Positions 5,946 through 14,371 are shown, numbered from the stretch's first letter. The stretch: 16,422 bases of DNA from Chloroflexota bacterium (GCA_003650185.1 QMOF01000019.1:1-16422), one strand, 5' to 3'. Numbers and translations: made by a program. Notes: generated by a model not told the origin, from the sequence alone.

Positions 5946-7529
5946 TCAGGAAGACTGCCCTCTTCTCAACAGCCAGTACTCCAGGCTGTCTGCCAGAGCA
6001 AGCCAGCTCGCTTCGATGATGTTGGACGAGCTGCCAACCGTGCTCCACTCGTGCTCTCCATCGGTCGATGCAATGAGCACCCTTACCTGTGCTTCCGTAC
6101 CGGCGCTCTCGTCCAGAATCCGCACCTTGTAGTCCGACAGCCTTACCTTGGCCAGACTGGGATAGAACGTGGTCAAGGCCTTTCGCAACGCCTTGTCCAG
6201 GGCATCCACAGGACCGTTACCCTCAGAGGCAGTGTGAATCACCTGCTCTCCAACCTTGACTTTCACGGTGGCCTCGGCCAGTGTCTCCTCGCCACTCGCC
6301 GCCGGGCGGCGGCGCCTCTCCACCACCACCATGAAGTCTACTAGCTCAAACGGGGGACGGTAATCATACTGAGCGCGGTATATCAGCAGATCGAAGGAGG
6401 CCTCCGCGTCCTCGTACTGGAAGCCCCGGCTCTCCATCAACTTCACCTGGTCAAGAATACGCCGAGCCTCCTCACCACGCGAGAGCTTCAGCCCCCGCTC
6501 CCTGGCCTTGTAGATAACACTGCTCACGCCGGAAAGCTCCGATACCAGCACGCCGCTCCGATTGCCCACCAGCTCAGGGTCAATGTGCTGGTAGCTGTCT
6601 TCCCATTTGGCCAGTGCTGAAACGTGGAGCCCCCCCTTGTGGGTAAAAGCGCTACTGCCTACGTAGGGCTGACGGGCGACCGGGGACATGTTGGCAAGCT
6701 CGCTGACGTAGTGAGACACCTCGGTGAGCCTGGATAGCTGTTCGTCACTGATGCAGGGCAGGCCCATCTTCAGCTTCAGCGCCGGGATAATGGAGCACAG
6801 GTTGGCGTTGCCGCAACGCTCCCCATAACCGTTAATGGTCCCCTGGACCTGGATTGCCCCTGCCTCTACCGCTATGAGCGAGCACGCCACCGCCACGTCC
6901 GCGTCGTTGTGGGCATGAATGCCCAGAGGGCTGGACACTGCCTTCCGTGCCTCGCGTACTATAGCAGCAACGTCCTGGGGGAGGCTGCCTCCGTTTGTAT
7001 CGCACAGAATGACACAGTCGGATCCTGCCTCAGCAGCTACCCTGATGGCCTGGATAGCGTAATCGCGGTTGGCCCTGTAACCATCGAAGAAATGCTCCGC
7101 ATCGAAGAAGACGGTGAGGCCCTTCGACTTGAGGAAGCCGATGGAATCACGGATCATGGCCAGGTTCTCTTCCGGGGTAGTCTCCAGGACTCGGGTTACC
7201 TGCTGCTCCGATGCCTTCCCAACCAGGGTCACCACAGGAGTCCCGGCAGCCACCAGGGCACCAAGGTTGGGGTCGTTGGCCGCAACTGCATGAGGTCGCC
7301 TGGTGCTGCCGAAGGCGCAGAGCTGGGCCGTGGACAGGCGCAAGTCGCGTGCCTTCTCGAAGAACGTGGCGTCCTTGGGATTGGAACCCGGCCAACCGCC
7401 CTCGATAAAGTCAAGGCCAAGCTCGTCCAGCTTGCGCACGATCTTCAGCTTGTCCTCAACGGAAAAGGAGATACCCTCCTGCTGCGCTCCGTCTCGAAGT
7501 GTCGTATCGTAGAGTTGTACCCGCTGCAA
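5946..7529 (-). CDS. cimA: (R)-citramalate synthase
   Basis: Condenses pyruvate and acetyl-CoA to (R)-citramalate, opening the threonine-independent route to 2-oxobutyrate and isoleucine. The 527-aa product has the DRE-TIM metallolyase barrel with DTTLRDG at 8-14, the metal-binding HAHND at 205-209, GTINGYGERCGNANL, a helical linker, and a C-terminal LeuA-type allosteric domain (about 395-520), which in this family senses isoleucine or leucine. The FIEGGWPGSNPKD segment and overall length favour CimA over 2-isopropylmalate or homocitrate synthase. The start is a TTG at 7529 with GGAGGG 8 nt upstream; an ATG at 7537 is out of frame. A promoter (7577-7606) lies close by. Not clustered here with leuBCD or ilv genes. 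Confidence 0.92.
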   Translation of the reverse strand: MQRVQLYDTTLRDGAQQEGISFSVEDKLKIVRKLDELGLDFIEGGWPGSNPKDATFFEKARDLRLSTAQLCAFGSTRRPHAVAANDPNLGALVAAGTPVVTLVGKASEQQVTRVLETTPEENLAMIRDSIGFLKSKGLTVFFDAEHFFDGYRANRDYAIQAIRVAAEAGSDCVILCDTNGGSLPQDVAAIVREARKAVSSPLGIHAHNDADVAVACSLIAVEAGAIQVQGTINGYGERCGNANLCSIIPALKLKMGLPCISDEQLSRLTEVSHYVSELANMSPVARQPYVGSSAFTHKGGLHVSALAKWEDSYQHIDPELVGNRSGVLVSELSGVSSVIYKARERGLKLSRGEEARRILDQVKLMESRGFQYEDAEASFDLLIYRAQYDYRPPFELVDFMVVVERRRRPAASGEETLAEATVKVKVGEQVIHTASEGNGPVDALDKALRKALTTFYPSLAKVRLSDYKVRILDESAGTEAQVRVLIASTDGEHEWSTVGSSSNIIEASWLALADSLEYWLLRRGQSS

Positions 7530-7576
7530 TGCTTCATCCCTCCAAGATCATCGTCCACCTACCGCGGTAGTGCTGT

Positions 7577-7606
7577 ATTATAGGGGGACAAAGCCGAGCT
7601 TAGCAA
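7577..7606 (-). promoter_or_regulatory. Promoter of cimA
   Basis: On the minus strand TATAAT (7577-7582) is perfect and TTGCTA (7601-7606, 4 of 6) lies 18 bp upstream. Transcription would start near 7570, leaving a leader of about 40 nt with the GGAGGG ribosome-binding site. The leader is too short for an attenuator. Confidence 0.6.
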
Positions 7607-7649
7607 GTATCATGACAGGGCCCGCCGGGTGACGGCTCTCGGGTGGCCG

Positions 7650-8034
7650 TCAGGCAGTGTGCAGACGTTTGGACCAGACTTCCACCCAGCAGGTGCACTC
7701 CCAGGACCGATCACCGATGTGTTCAACCCGTAGCGCGAGCCAGACGTCGGGCCCTGTGCCCTGCCAGAGAGCCCGCCGCGCGGCCGGACGCGGCCACACC
7801 ACGACGACGTCTTCTCCAGCCCGATCGGTCGACAGCAACATCACGTCGGATGCCTTGATAACAGCATGCGCTTCCTTGCCACTGGTCAGTCGCAAGCTCT
7901 GGGCTGACTCCCTGGTGATGATGGATATCGCACCCGATTCCGCCCGGCAGTTCGATGATCACTTCCGTATTGGTCTGGTTGGGTTTGACGGCTTTGACTT
8001 TGCCTTTCAGCATGTTCCGGGCGCTCAGTTTCAA
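7650..8034 (-). pseudogene. Frameshifted molbindin (Mop/TOBE domain) gene
   Basis: Molbindins are about 70-aa oligomeric proteins that bind molybdate or tungstate. A TTG at 8034 with GGAGG 9 nt upstream opens a frame reading KLSARNMLKGKVKAVK...TNTEVIIELPGG, including the family's SARN motif. Near 7937-7945 similarity switches to another frame, which continues as AISIITRESAQSL and GKEAHAVIKASDVMLLSTD to about 7824, the second half of the same domain. A single change of reading frame therefore splits one Mop domain. The second frame stays open to 7650, about 58 residues beyond the usual end, with no similarity I recognise. It is either a real pseudogene, a sequencing error, or programmed frameshifting (least likely: no slippery run is evident). 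A Mo/W link to the AOR-family enzyme about 5 kb away is plausible. Confidence 0.65.
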
Positions 8035-8076
8035 GGATGCTCGCCTCCATTTGGGTCCTGCTGATACTGCGGCTTG

Positions 8077-8261
8077 GCTGCGGTGCGCTGCAAGGCGCGC
8101 CACCACAGTACCCTTTTCGATGGTTAGACCGGGGTTGAGTCAGGTTATTGCTGAGTTGCGCGGTGTCATCCTCTGGTGACGCAAAGATGGCAGAAGGGGA
8201 TGCGCCAAGACTTGGGCGACGCGAATCTGTCCACGCATAGACCAGCGTGCATGACTGGTCT
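8077..8261 (-). other. Intergenic leader before the Mop gene, with hairpins
   Basis: This stretch between the response regulator and the broken Mop gene has no recognisable gene. It contains a perfect 7-bp inverted repeat with a 9-nt loop (8239-8245 with 8255-8261) and an imperfect GC-rich stem around 8077-8103 just before the Mop start. Neither is followed by a T-run. I looked for a molybdenum-cofactor riboswitch and could not support one. Confidence 0.25.
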
Positions 8262-8323
8262 CCCCATTTAAGCGCGGGCGAAGTCCCGAGATGAGTTGCC
8301 GAACGGCCGAAGCTGGCCAAACG

Positions 8324-9016
8324 TCAGTCCGGTCCGACGAACTTGTAGCCTACGCCGCCCTCACTGAGGATCATCTTCGGGTTGCGTGGGTCCTCCTCCA
8401 GTTTCTCCCTGAGGCGCTGCACGTAGACATTAATGTAGTCGCTCTCCGAAGCGTAGTCCGGGCCCCAGACATGTTCCAGCAGCGCCTGGTTGGACATGAC
8501 CCTTCCCTCGTTCCTGACCAGTTGATATAGCAGCTTATGCTCGCTAGGGGTGAGCTTCACTGGTCGGCCTTCGAGCGTTACCTCCCTAGCGGCGAAGTCG
8601 ATCCTCAGCCTGCCCCTGACAAACGGTCCCTCGCCAGGCTGCAGCTCGGGCATCCGGCTGCGTCTGACCAGGGCCCTGATTCTGGACAGGAACTCCGCTG
8701 GGGCAAAGGGTTTGACAACGTAGTCGTCGGCTCCCATCTCCAGTCCCTTTACCTTGTCCATCTCCTCACCTCTGACGGTGAGGATCATCACCGGAACGCT
8801 GGAAAACCTGCGTATCTGGCGCAATACCTCCAGCCCGTCCGTGTCAGGAAGGCCGAGGTCAAGAATGACGACATCAGGCTGCTCCGTCTGAGTCATCTCC
8901 AGCCCCTTCTGGCCCTCGGCGGCCGACAGCAAAGTGACGCCGGGCCACCGCAGCTCGAAGCACAACTGGACAGACTGCAGCACCTCCGGGTTGTCTTCGA
9001 TCACCAGGACTTTCAA
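8324..9016 (-). CDS. OmpR/PhoB-type response regulator (orphan)
   Basis: A 230-aa two-component response regulator. Receiver domain (1-120): acidic pocket E7/D8, phosphoacceptor D53 in VVILDLGLPDTDG, T80, and K102 in VVKPF. Winged-helix DNA-binding domain (about 130-228): LTPSEHKLLYQLVRNEGRVMS, then YINVYVQRLREKLEEDP and the terminal GVGYKF hairpin. All catalytic residues of the phosphorylation switch are present. The start is a TTG at 9016 with GGGGGTGA just upstream. The overall pattern resembles KdpE-like regulators, but no kdp genes and no histidine kinase lie within the window, so the partner is unknown. A possible small membrane protein (9047-9238) ends 30 bp before it on the same strand. 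Confidence 0.92.
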   Translation of the reverse strand: MKVLVIEDNPEVLQSVQLCFELRWPGVTLLSAAEGQKGLEMTQTEQPDVVILDLGLPDTDGLEVLRQIRRFSSVPVMILTVRGEEMDKVKGLEMGADDYVVKPFAPAEFLSRIRALVRRSRMPELQPGEGPFVRGRLRIDFAAREVTLEGRPVKLTPSEHKLLYQLVRNEGRVMSNQALLEHVWGPDYASESDYINVYVQRLREKLEEDPRNPKMILSEGGVGYKFVGPD

Positions 9017-9046
9017 GTCTCACCCCCGGGACTACTCAGCTTGCCG

Positions 9047-9238
9047 TTAGAAGTCTTCATAGCAGGCCTTGGGAGGCGCACGCTGGAGCCGCGCTCTGCG
9101 AGAAAGATGATAGAACCACAGCCAAATCGGGGCAATTAGGACTGCACCCACTTTGTGTGGGTGAAGCCACCAACAGACACAGGGAGCGTAGCAGGCCATG
9201 AGGACCAAAAGCCGAGGCCAGGCCTGTGCCCCACCCAT
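9047..9238 (-). CDS. Possible small two-helix membrane protein
   Basis: A 63-aa frame opens with ATG at 9238. The product has a hydrophobic segment (LLVLMACYAPCVCWWL), a short polar turn (HPHK), a second hydrophobic segment (VGAVLIAPIWLWFYHL), and then a strongly basic tail (SRRARLQRAPPK), the pattern of a hairpin membrane protein with a cytoplasmic tail. The frame ends 30 bp before the response regulator, so the two could be co-transcribed. The ribosome-binding site is weak (AGG at 8 nt), and a hydrophobic frame of this size could arise by chance. No family recognised. Confidence 0.4.
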   Translation of the reverse strand: MGGAQAWPRLLVLMACYAPCVCWWLHPHKVGAVLIAPIWLWFYHLSRRARLQRAPPKACYEDF

Positions 9239-9269
9239 GCCCAGGCCTGCGCTGCCTCATCGGCAAACG

Positions 9270-9296
9270 AAAAGGGGAGGGCGGGTTGCCCTCCCC
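9270..9296 (-). terminator. Intrinsic terminator after clpB
   Basis: On the minus strand a perfect 9-bp GC-rich stem (GGGGAGGGC with GCCCTCCCC; 9288-9296 with 9274-9282) around a 5-nt loop is followed by TTTT (9273-9270). It lies about 36 bp beyond the clpB stop and closes the hspR-dnaK-clpB transcript. Confidence 0.88.
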
Positions 9297-9331
9297 TGCC
9301 CCAATGTAAGGAAGTCAGTCTCTCAGACGAA

Positions 9332-11938
9332 TCACTTGGGCGTCACCATGACCGCCTCCTCCTTCCTGGAGAAGACGATGTCGCCCTCCCTGGCGTCGGC
9401 CACCACGGTGTCGCCATCCCGGAACTCGCCGCCAAGCACCCTCATTGCCAGCGGGTCCAAAATGCGGCGCTGGATCGTCCTCTTCAGAGGCCGCGCTCCG
9501 TAAACCGGGTCATACCCTTCTTCCACCAGCAAGTCCTTGGCCTCTTCGGTAAGCTCCACGTCAATATGCCGATCGGCGAGGCGCTTCTTCAGAGCGGCGA
9601 GCTGAAGGTCCACGATCTGTCTGATGTGCTCGCGGGTGAGCTGGTGGAAGATGATGATCTCGTCCACCCGGTTGAGAAACTCGGGGCGGAACTCTGCCTT
9701 CAGAGCTTCCATCACCCTGCGCCTTATCTCCTCTTGCTGACCAGCAGCTACGCCGGCAATCCACTGGCTGCCCAGGTTGCTGGTCATGACCAGCACTGTG
9801 TTGTGAAAGTCCACCGTGCGGCCGTGACCGTCGGTCAGCCGGCCGTCGTCCAGTATCTGCAAGAGCACGTTGAACACGTCAGGGTGGGCCTTCTCTATCT
9901 CGTCCAGGAGTATGACGCTGTAAGGCTTGCGCCGGACTGCCTCGGTAAGCTGGCCGCCCTCCTCGTACCCGACATAGCCAGGAGGAGCACCTATCAAACG
10001 GGCAACGGTGTGTTTCTCCATGTACTCCGACATATCCAGGCGCACCATGGCCCGCTCGTCGTCAAAGAGGAACTCAGCCAACGCCCGGGCCAACTCAGTC
10101 TTGCCTACGCCCGTTGGCCCGAGGAAGATGAAACTGCCCAGCGGCCGGTTAGGGTCCTGAAGCCCGGCACGGGCGCGCCGAATAGCATTGGCCACCGCGC
10201 TGACGGCTTCATCCTGGCCCACGACCCGCATGTGCAGCCGCTCTTCCATCTGCAGCAGTTTCTGGACCTCGCCCTCCATCAGACGGCTCACAGGAATGCC
10301 AGTCCAGCGGGCCACCACCTCGGCCACGTCCTCCTCATCTACTTCCTCCTTGAGGAGTTGCTGCCCCTTGTTGGCGGAAAGCTGCTCCTCTTTCTGGCGG
10401 AGTTGCCTTTCCATGTCCGCCAGCGTACTATACTTGAGCTGCGCCGCCCGCTCATAGTCGGCGGACCGCTCCGCCCGCTCTATGTCATGGCGGACCTGCT
10501 CGATGCCCTCCTTGAGCTGCTGCAAGCTTTGGATGGCATCCTTCTCGGCCTGCCACTGGGCGGTGAGGCTGTTGCTCTCCTCTTTGAGGTTGGCCAACTC
10601 CTTCTCCAGCTCGGCTAGGCGTTCCCTCGAGGCAGCGTCCTTCTCCTTCTTGAGGGCTTCCCTCTCAATCTCGAGCTGCATGATGCGGCGGTTGACCTCG
10701 TCAAGCTCTGCTGGCAGGCTGTCTATCTCGATGCGCAGCTTGGAAGCTGCCTCGTCTATCAGGTCGATAGCTTTGTCCGGCAGAAACCGATCGCTGATGT
10801 ACCGGTTTGAGAGCACCGCGGCAGCCACCAGGGCCGCATCCTTGATGCGCACACCGTGGTGCACCTCGTAACGCTCCCTCAGGCCACGCAGTATGGAGAT
10901 GGTCTCCTCCACCGATGGTTCGTCGATCAAGATGGGCTGGAAACGCCTTTCCAGCGCCGCGTCCTTCTCTATGTGCTTACGGTACTCGTCCAGTGTGGTG
11001 GCCCCGATGCAGTGCAGCTCACCCCGCGCCAGCATCGGCTTTAGCATGTTAGAGGCATCCATGGCACCTTCGGCAGCCCCAGCACCAACCACTGTGTGGA
11101 GCTCGTCGATGAACAGTATGATCTGCCCCTCAGCCTCCTGGATCTCCTTTAGCACCGCCTTGAGCCTCTCCTCGAACTCACCGCGGTACTTGGAGCCGGC
11201 CACCAGGGCTCCCAGGTCCAGCGCCACGATCCGCTTCCGCTTCAAACCTTCGGGAACGTCGCCGCGCACGATACGCTGGGCCAGGCCCTCGGCGATTGCC
11301 GTCTTGCCCACGCCCGGATCGCCAATGAGCACCGGATTGTTCTTGGTGCGGCGCGAAAGCACCTGGATGACGCGCCTTATCTCCTCGTCTCGGCCGATCA
11401 CCGGATCGAGCTTACCCCGGCGGGCAATCTCGGTGAGGTCGCGACCATACTTCTGTAGCGCTTGGTACTTGTCCTCCGGGTTCTGATCGGTCACCCGCTG
11501 TCCTCCGCGTATTGAAGTCAGGGCCTGCAAGACGCGCTCCCTGGTTATTCCGTGGTCCCTCAGCACACGGCCGGCAGCGGTCTTGTCCTGGTCAATTATA
11601 GCAAGAAGCAGGTGTTCGGTGCTGACGTACTCGTCTTTGAAGGTGGCGGCCTCTTTCTCCGCCGCGTCCAGTACCTGGGCCAGGCTGTGAGACAGGTATG
11701 TCCTGGCCGCGCCATGCGCCCTCGGCATGCGCGCGATCTCAGCCGCCATCTCCTGCTTCACCTGCGCAACATTGGCTTCCAGCTTGACCAGTATCTGGGG
11801 CACCACCCCATCCGCCTGGTCAACCAGGGCATACAGAAGGTGCTCCGGCTCAATCTGCGTATGATTCCTCTCCTCGGCCAGCTTCTGAGCAGCCACAACC
11901 GCTTCCTGGGCCTTCTGGGTAAACCTGTTTATGTCCAT
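9332..11938 (-). CDS. clpB: ATP-dependent protein disaggregase ClpB
   Basis: A hexameric AAA+ chaperone that, with the DnaK system, pulls polypeptides out of aggregates. The 868-aa product is full length: N-domain with two Clp repeats (about 1-145), NBD1 with Walker A GDPGVGKT (206-213), pore-loop Tyr251 in KYRGEFEER and Walker B FIDE (276-279), the long coiled-coil middle domain (about 405-525) that docks DnaK, and NBD2 with Walker A GPTGVGKT (607-614), pore-loop GYVGY (655 region) and Walker B LLDE (677-680). The middle domain distinguishes it from ClpA, ClpC and ClpX. The ATG at 11938 has GAGGTGA 4 nt upstream. It follows dnaK after 67 bp, in what looks like one transcript ending at the 9270-9296 terminator. 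Confidence 0.98.
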   Translation of the reverse strand: MDINRFTQKAQEAVVAAQKLAEERNHTQIEPEHLLYALVDQADGVVPQILVKLEANVAQVKQEMAAEIARMPRAHGAARTYLSHSLAQVLDAAEKEAATFKDEYVSTEHLLLAIIDQDKTAAGRVLRDHGITRERVLQALTSIRGGQRVTDQNPEDKYQALQKYGRDLTEIARRGKLDPVIGRDEEIRRVIQVLSRRTKNNPVLIGDPGVGKTAIAEGLAQRIVRGDVPEGLKRKRIVALDLGALVAGSKYRGEFEERLKAVLKEIQEAEGQIILFIDELHTVVGAGAAEGAMDASNMLKPMLARGELHCIGATTLDEYRKHIEKDAALERRFQPILIDEPSVEETISILRGLRERYEVHHGVRIKDAALVAAAVLSNRYISDRFLPDKAIDLIDEAASKLRIEIDSLPAELDEVNRRIMQLEIEREALKKEKDAASRERLAELEKELANLKEESNSLTAQWQAEKDAIQSLQQLKEGIEQVRHDIERAERSADYERAAQLKYSTLADMERQLRQKEEQLSANKGQQLLKEEVDEEDVAEVVARWTGIPVSRLMEGEVQKLLQMEERLHMRVVGQDEAVSAVANAIRRARAGLQDPNRPLGSFIFLGPTGVGKTELARALAEFLFDDERAMVRLDMSEYMEKHTVARLIGAPPGYVGYEEGGQLTEAVRRKPYSVILLDEIEKAHPDVFNVLLQILDDGRLTDGHGRTVDFHNTVLVMTSNLGSQWIAGVAAGQQEEIRRRVMEALKAEFRPEFLNRVDEIIIFHQLTREHIRQIVDLQLAALKKRLADRHIDVELTEEAKDLLVEEGYDPVYGARPLKRTIQRRILDPLAMRVLGGEFRDGDTVVADAREGDIVFSRKEEAVMVTPK

Positions 11939-12005
11939 ATTCTCACCTCAACTTTCGTGATCCACTACAAGCCGCAGCATCGCACCACGGGGGTGGAGCT
12001 GGGAA

Positions 12006-13898
12006 TCACAGTTCCCGGAACTCACCCTCGACGGTGCCGTCAGACGGTCCGCCGGACTCTCCCTCACCGGATGGGCCGCCAGCACCCGCACCGGCATGGC
12101 TGTAGACGGCTGCACCTATTTTCTGGAGAGCCGCCTGGAGCTCGTCCGCTGCGCGCCGTACCCGCTGCACATCGCCGCCCTGGAGCGCGGACCGCACTTC
12201 GGCTATCTTGCGCTCGACCTCTGAGCGGAGGTCAGCAGGTATCCTGTCGCCGTGCTCGCGCACAGTCTTCTCGGCGTTGTAGGCCAGGCTGTCGGCCATG
12301 TTCTTTGTCTCCACCTCTTCCTTGCGCCTGCGGTCCTCTTCGGCATGCGCCTCCGCCTCGCGGACCATCCTGTCCACTTCCTCCTTCGACAGTCCGGAAG
12401 AGGCAGTGATGGTGATCTTCTGCTCCCGTCCGGTGCCTTTGTCCCTGGCCGATACATTCAGGATGCCATTGGCGTCGATGTCGAAGGTGACGTCAATCTG
12501 GGGCACTCCTCTGGGTGCCGGTAGGATCCCGTCCAGCATGAAACGGCCGATGGTCTTGTTCTCTGCTGCCATAGGCCGCTCACCCTGGAGTACGTGGATC
12601 TCCACACTGGGCTGGTTGTCCGCCGCCGTAGTGAACGTCTCAGTCTTGGAAGTGGGTATGGTAGTGTTGCGCGGGATAAGCGGTGTCATCACTCCGCCCA
12701 GCGTCTCGATGCCCAGCGTCAGAGGTGTCACGTCCAGAAGCAGCACATCCTTGACGTCTCCTTTGAGCACGCCAGCCTGGATAGCAGCGCCAATGGCTAC
12801 CACCTCGTCAGGGTTCACGCCCTTGTGAGGCTCTTTGCCAAATATCTGCTTCACCTTCTCGATAACGGCCGGCATCCGGGTCTGACCACCTACCAGGATC
12901 ACCGCCTGAATGTCGGATGCCTTGAGTCCGGCATCTGCCAGGGCCTGGCGGCAGGGCCCATCAGTCCTGTCGATGAGGTCAGCCACCAGTTGCTCCAGCT
13001 TGGCCCGCGTCAGGGTGATGTTCATGTGCTTCGGGCCATCAACACCTGCGGTTATGAATGGTAGGTTGACCTCGGTCTGCATCACCGTGGAGAGCTCGCA
13101 CTTGGCCTTCTCCGCCGCCTCTTTGAGGCGCTGAAGGGCCATCCTGTCCTGCTTCAGGTCTATCCCCTGGTCGCGCTTGAACTCAGCCACCAGCCAGTCG
13201 ATGATCCTCTGGTCGAAGTCATCGCCCCCAAGATGGGTGTCACCGTTGGTGGACTTCACCTCGAACACGCCTTCCCCAAGCTGCAGGATGGAGATATCAA
13301 ACGTGCCACCACCCAGGTCGTACACCGCCACCGTCCGGTCGCCCTCCTTGTCCAGGCCATATGCCAAAGCCGCCGCCGTAGGTTCGTTGATGATCCTGAG
13401 CACCTCAAGCCCGGCAATCCTGCCCGCGTCCTTGGTCGCCTGGCGCTGTGAGTCGTTGAAGTAGGCCGGGACGGTTATGACGGCCTCGGTGATTTTCTCT
13501 CCCAGCTTGGCCTCGGCGTCCTCCTTCATCTTCCGCAACACCATGGCCGATATCTCCGGGGGTGCATATGTCTTCGCGCCCATCTCCACATGGGCATCGC
13601 CGTTTGCCGCCTTCACTATCTTATATGGCAGCAGCTTGACATCGCGCTGTACCTCCTCATCGTCATATCTGCGTCCCATGAGACGCTTGATGGAGAAGAT
13701 GGTGTTCGCCGGATTTGTCACCGCCTGGCGCTTGGCCATCTGTCCGACATACCGTTCGCCTGTCTTCGGGTTCACCGCCACCATCGAAGGAGTGGTGCGT
13801 CCTCCCTCGGCGTTCTCGATTACGGTGGGGTCCCCGCCCTGTATGACCGCCATGCATGAGTTCGTTGTGCCCAAATCAATTCCTAGTACCTTTGCCAT
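12006..13898 (-). CDS. dnaK: Chaperone protein DnaK (Hsp70)
   Basis: The 630-aa ATP-dependent folding chaperone of the cytoplasm. Seen: the nucleotide-binding domain opening with GIDLGTTNSC (6-15), phosphate-2 motif DLGGGTFD starting at D194, the ILVGGQTRMP segment, the allosteric interdomain linker VLLLDVTPLTLG near 380, the substrate-binding beta domain, the helical lid rich in charged residues, and a Gly/Ser/Glu-rich tail ending EFREL. The usual VGGxTRxP motif reads VGGQTRMP, within family range. The start is ATG 13898 with AGGAGGTG 8 nt upstream. It begins 19 bp after the hspR stop, so hspR and dnaK are surely co-transcribed. grpE and dnaJ, its obligatory partners, are not next to it, unlike the common dnaK-grpE-dnaJ-hspR order of actinobacteria. 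Confidence 0.98.
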   Translation of the reverse strand: MAKVLGIDLGTTNSCMAVIQGGDPTVIENAEGGRTTPSMVAVNPKTGERYVGQMAKRQAVTNPANTIFSIKRLMGRRYDDEEVQRDVKLLPYKIVKAANGDAHVEMGAKTYAPPEISAMVLRKMKEDAEAKLGEKITEAVITVPAYFNDSQRQATKDAGRIAGLEVLRIINEPTAAALAYGLDKEGDRTVAVYDLGGGTFDISILQLGEGVFEVKSTNGDTHLGGDDFDQRIIDWLVAEFKRDQGIDLKQDRMALQRLKEAAEKAKCELSTVMQTEVNLPFITAGVDGPKHMNITLTRAKLEQLVADLIDRTDGPCRQALADAGLKASDIQAVILVGGQTRMPAVIEKVKQIFGKEPHKGVNPDEVVAIGAAIQAGVLKGDVKDVLLLDVTPLTLGIETLGGVMTPLIPRNTTIPTSKTETFTTAADNQPSVEIHVLQGERPMAAENKTIGRFMLDGILPAPRGVPQIDVTFDIDANGILNVSARDKGTGREQKITITASSGLSKEEVDRMVREAEAHAEEDRRRKEEVETKNMADSLAYNAEKTVREHGDRIPADLRSEVERKIAEVRSALQGGDVQRVRRAADELQAALQKIGAAVYSHAGAGAGGPSGEGESGGPSDGTVEGEFREL

Positions 13899-13917
13899 TT
13901 CAGTTCACCTCCTACCA

Positions 13918-14307
13918 CTAGAGTTGCCTTTCTATCCTGTCTTCGGTTTCCTTCATGTGTAGCGTCTCCAGCATTCCGTCGAGAATCTGGTCCAGCCGCT
14001 CTCTCGGTCTGCCATGGATGCCCGCAGCAGCCAGTTCGCGCTTCATCTCCAGTACAGCCGATCGCATGTTCAACGCCAACGCTACACCAGCCAAATTCAG
14101 TCCGGCGACCTCTACGAGACGCTTGATCCTTCTCAGGCATGCAATGTCCTCGTCAGAGTACATGCGCACCGTGTTGGTGCGTGAGGGCGCGAGCAGACCC
14201 GTCCGCTCGTACTTGCGCAGTGTCTGCGGGTGCATGCCTGATAGCGCGGCAGCTACTCTGATGACGTATAGTCCACACGCGTTCTCCATATGCTGCCCGA
14301 CGTTCAT
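13918..14307 (-). CDS. hspR: HspR heat-shock repressor (MerR family)
   Basis: HspR represses dnaK and clpB genes and in studied species uses DnaK as co-repressor. The 129-aa product has the MerR-type winged helix: YVIRVAAALSGMHPQTLRKYER (HTH, about 14-35), GLLAPSRT (37-44), YSDEDIACLRRI and the NLAGV helix, then a C-terminal coiled-coil/dimer helix. Gene order hspR-dnaK-clpB places it first in the operon it probably controls. Start choice: the promoter TATAAT ends at 14316, so transcription should begin at about 14307-14309, exactly at an ATG (14307). That implies a leaderless message. Alternatives are TTG at 14310 and ATG at 14289 (MENACGLY), neither with a good ribosome-binding site. Confidence 0.9.
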   Translation of the reverse strand: MNVGQHMENACGLYVIRVAAALSGMHPQTLRKYERTGLLAPSRTNTVRMYSDEDIACLRRIKRLVEVAGLNLAGVALALNMRSAVLEMKRELAAAGIHGRPRERLDQILDGMLETLHMKETEDRIERQL

Positions 14308-14315
14308 CAACCCAT

Positions 14316-14344
14316 ATTATATCGCTTAACATGAACTGTGTCAA
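14316..14344 (-). promoter_or_regulatory. Promoter of the hspR-dnaK-clpB operon
   Basis: On the minus strand TTGACA (14339-14344), 17 bp, TATAAT (14316-14321): a perfect sigma70-type consensus. An unrepressed promoter this strong would be very active, which fits control by a repressor. Confidence 0.85.
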
Positions 14345-14352
14345 TACCCTTC

Positions 14353-14360
14353 ACAATTGT
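14353..14360. promoter_or_regulatory. Palindrome between the two divergent heat-shock promoters
   Basis: ACAATTGT is a perfect 8-bp palindrome flanked by a further matched pair one base out. It sits in the 27-bp gap between the two -35 boxes, which themselves form an inverted repeat (TGTCAA at 14339-14344 and TTGACA at 14372-14377). A protein bound here could control both directions. It does not match the published HAIR consensus of actinobacterial HspR. Confidence 0.35.
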
Positions 14361-14371
14361 AATGAGCACTC

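Noticed and set aside
8035..8323. Molybdenum-cofactor riboswitch upstream of the Mop gene
   Set aside because: Hairpins are present, but I could not recognise the conserved core of the Moco RNA motif, so it is recorded only as an unexplained leader.
9155..10618. 487-codon open frame on the plus strand, antisense to clpB
   Set aside because: It lies entirely over clpB and the terminator region; the product is compositionally a mirror of ClpB codons with no domain. Long antisense frames are expected in GC-rich genes.
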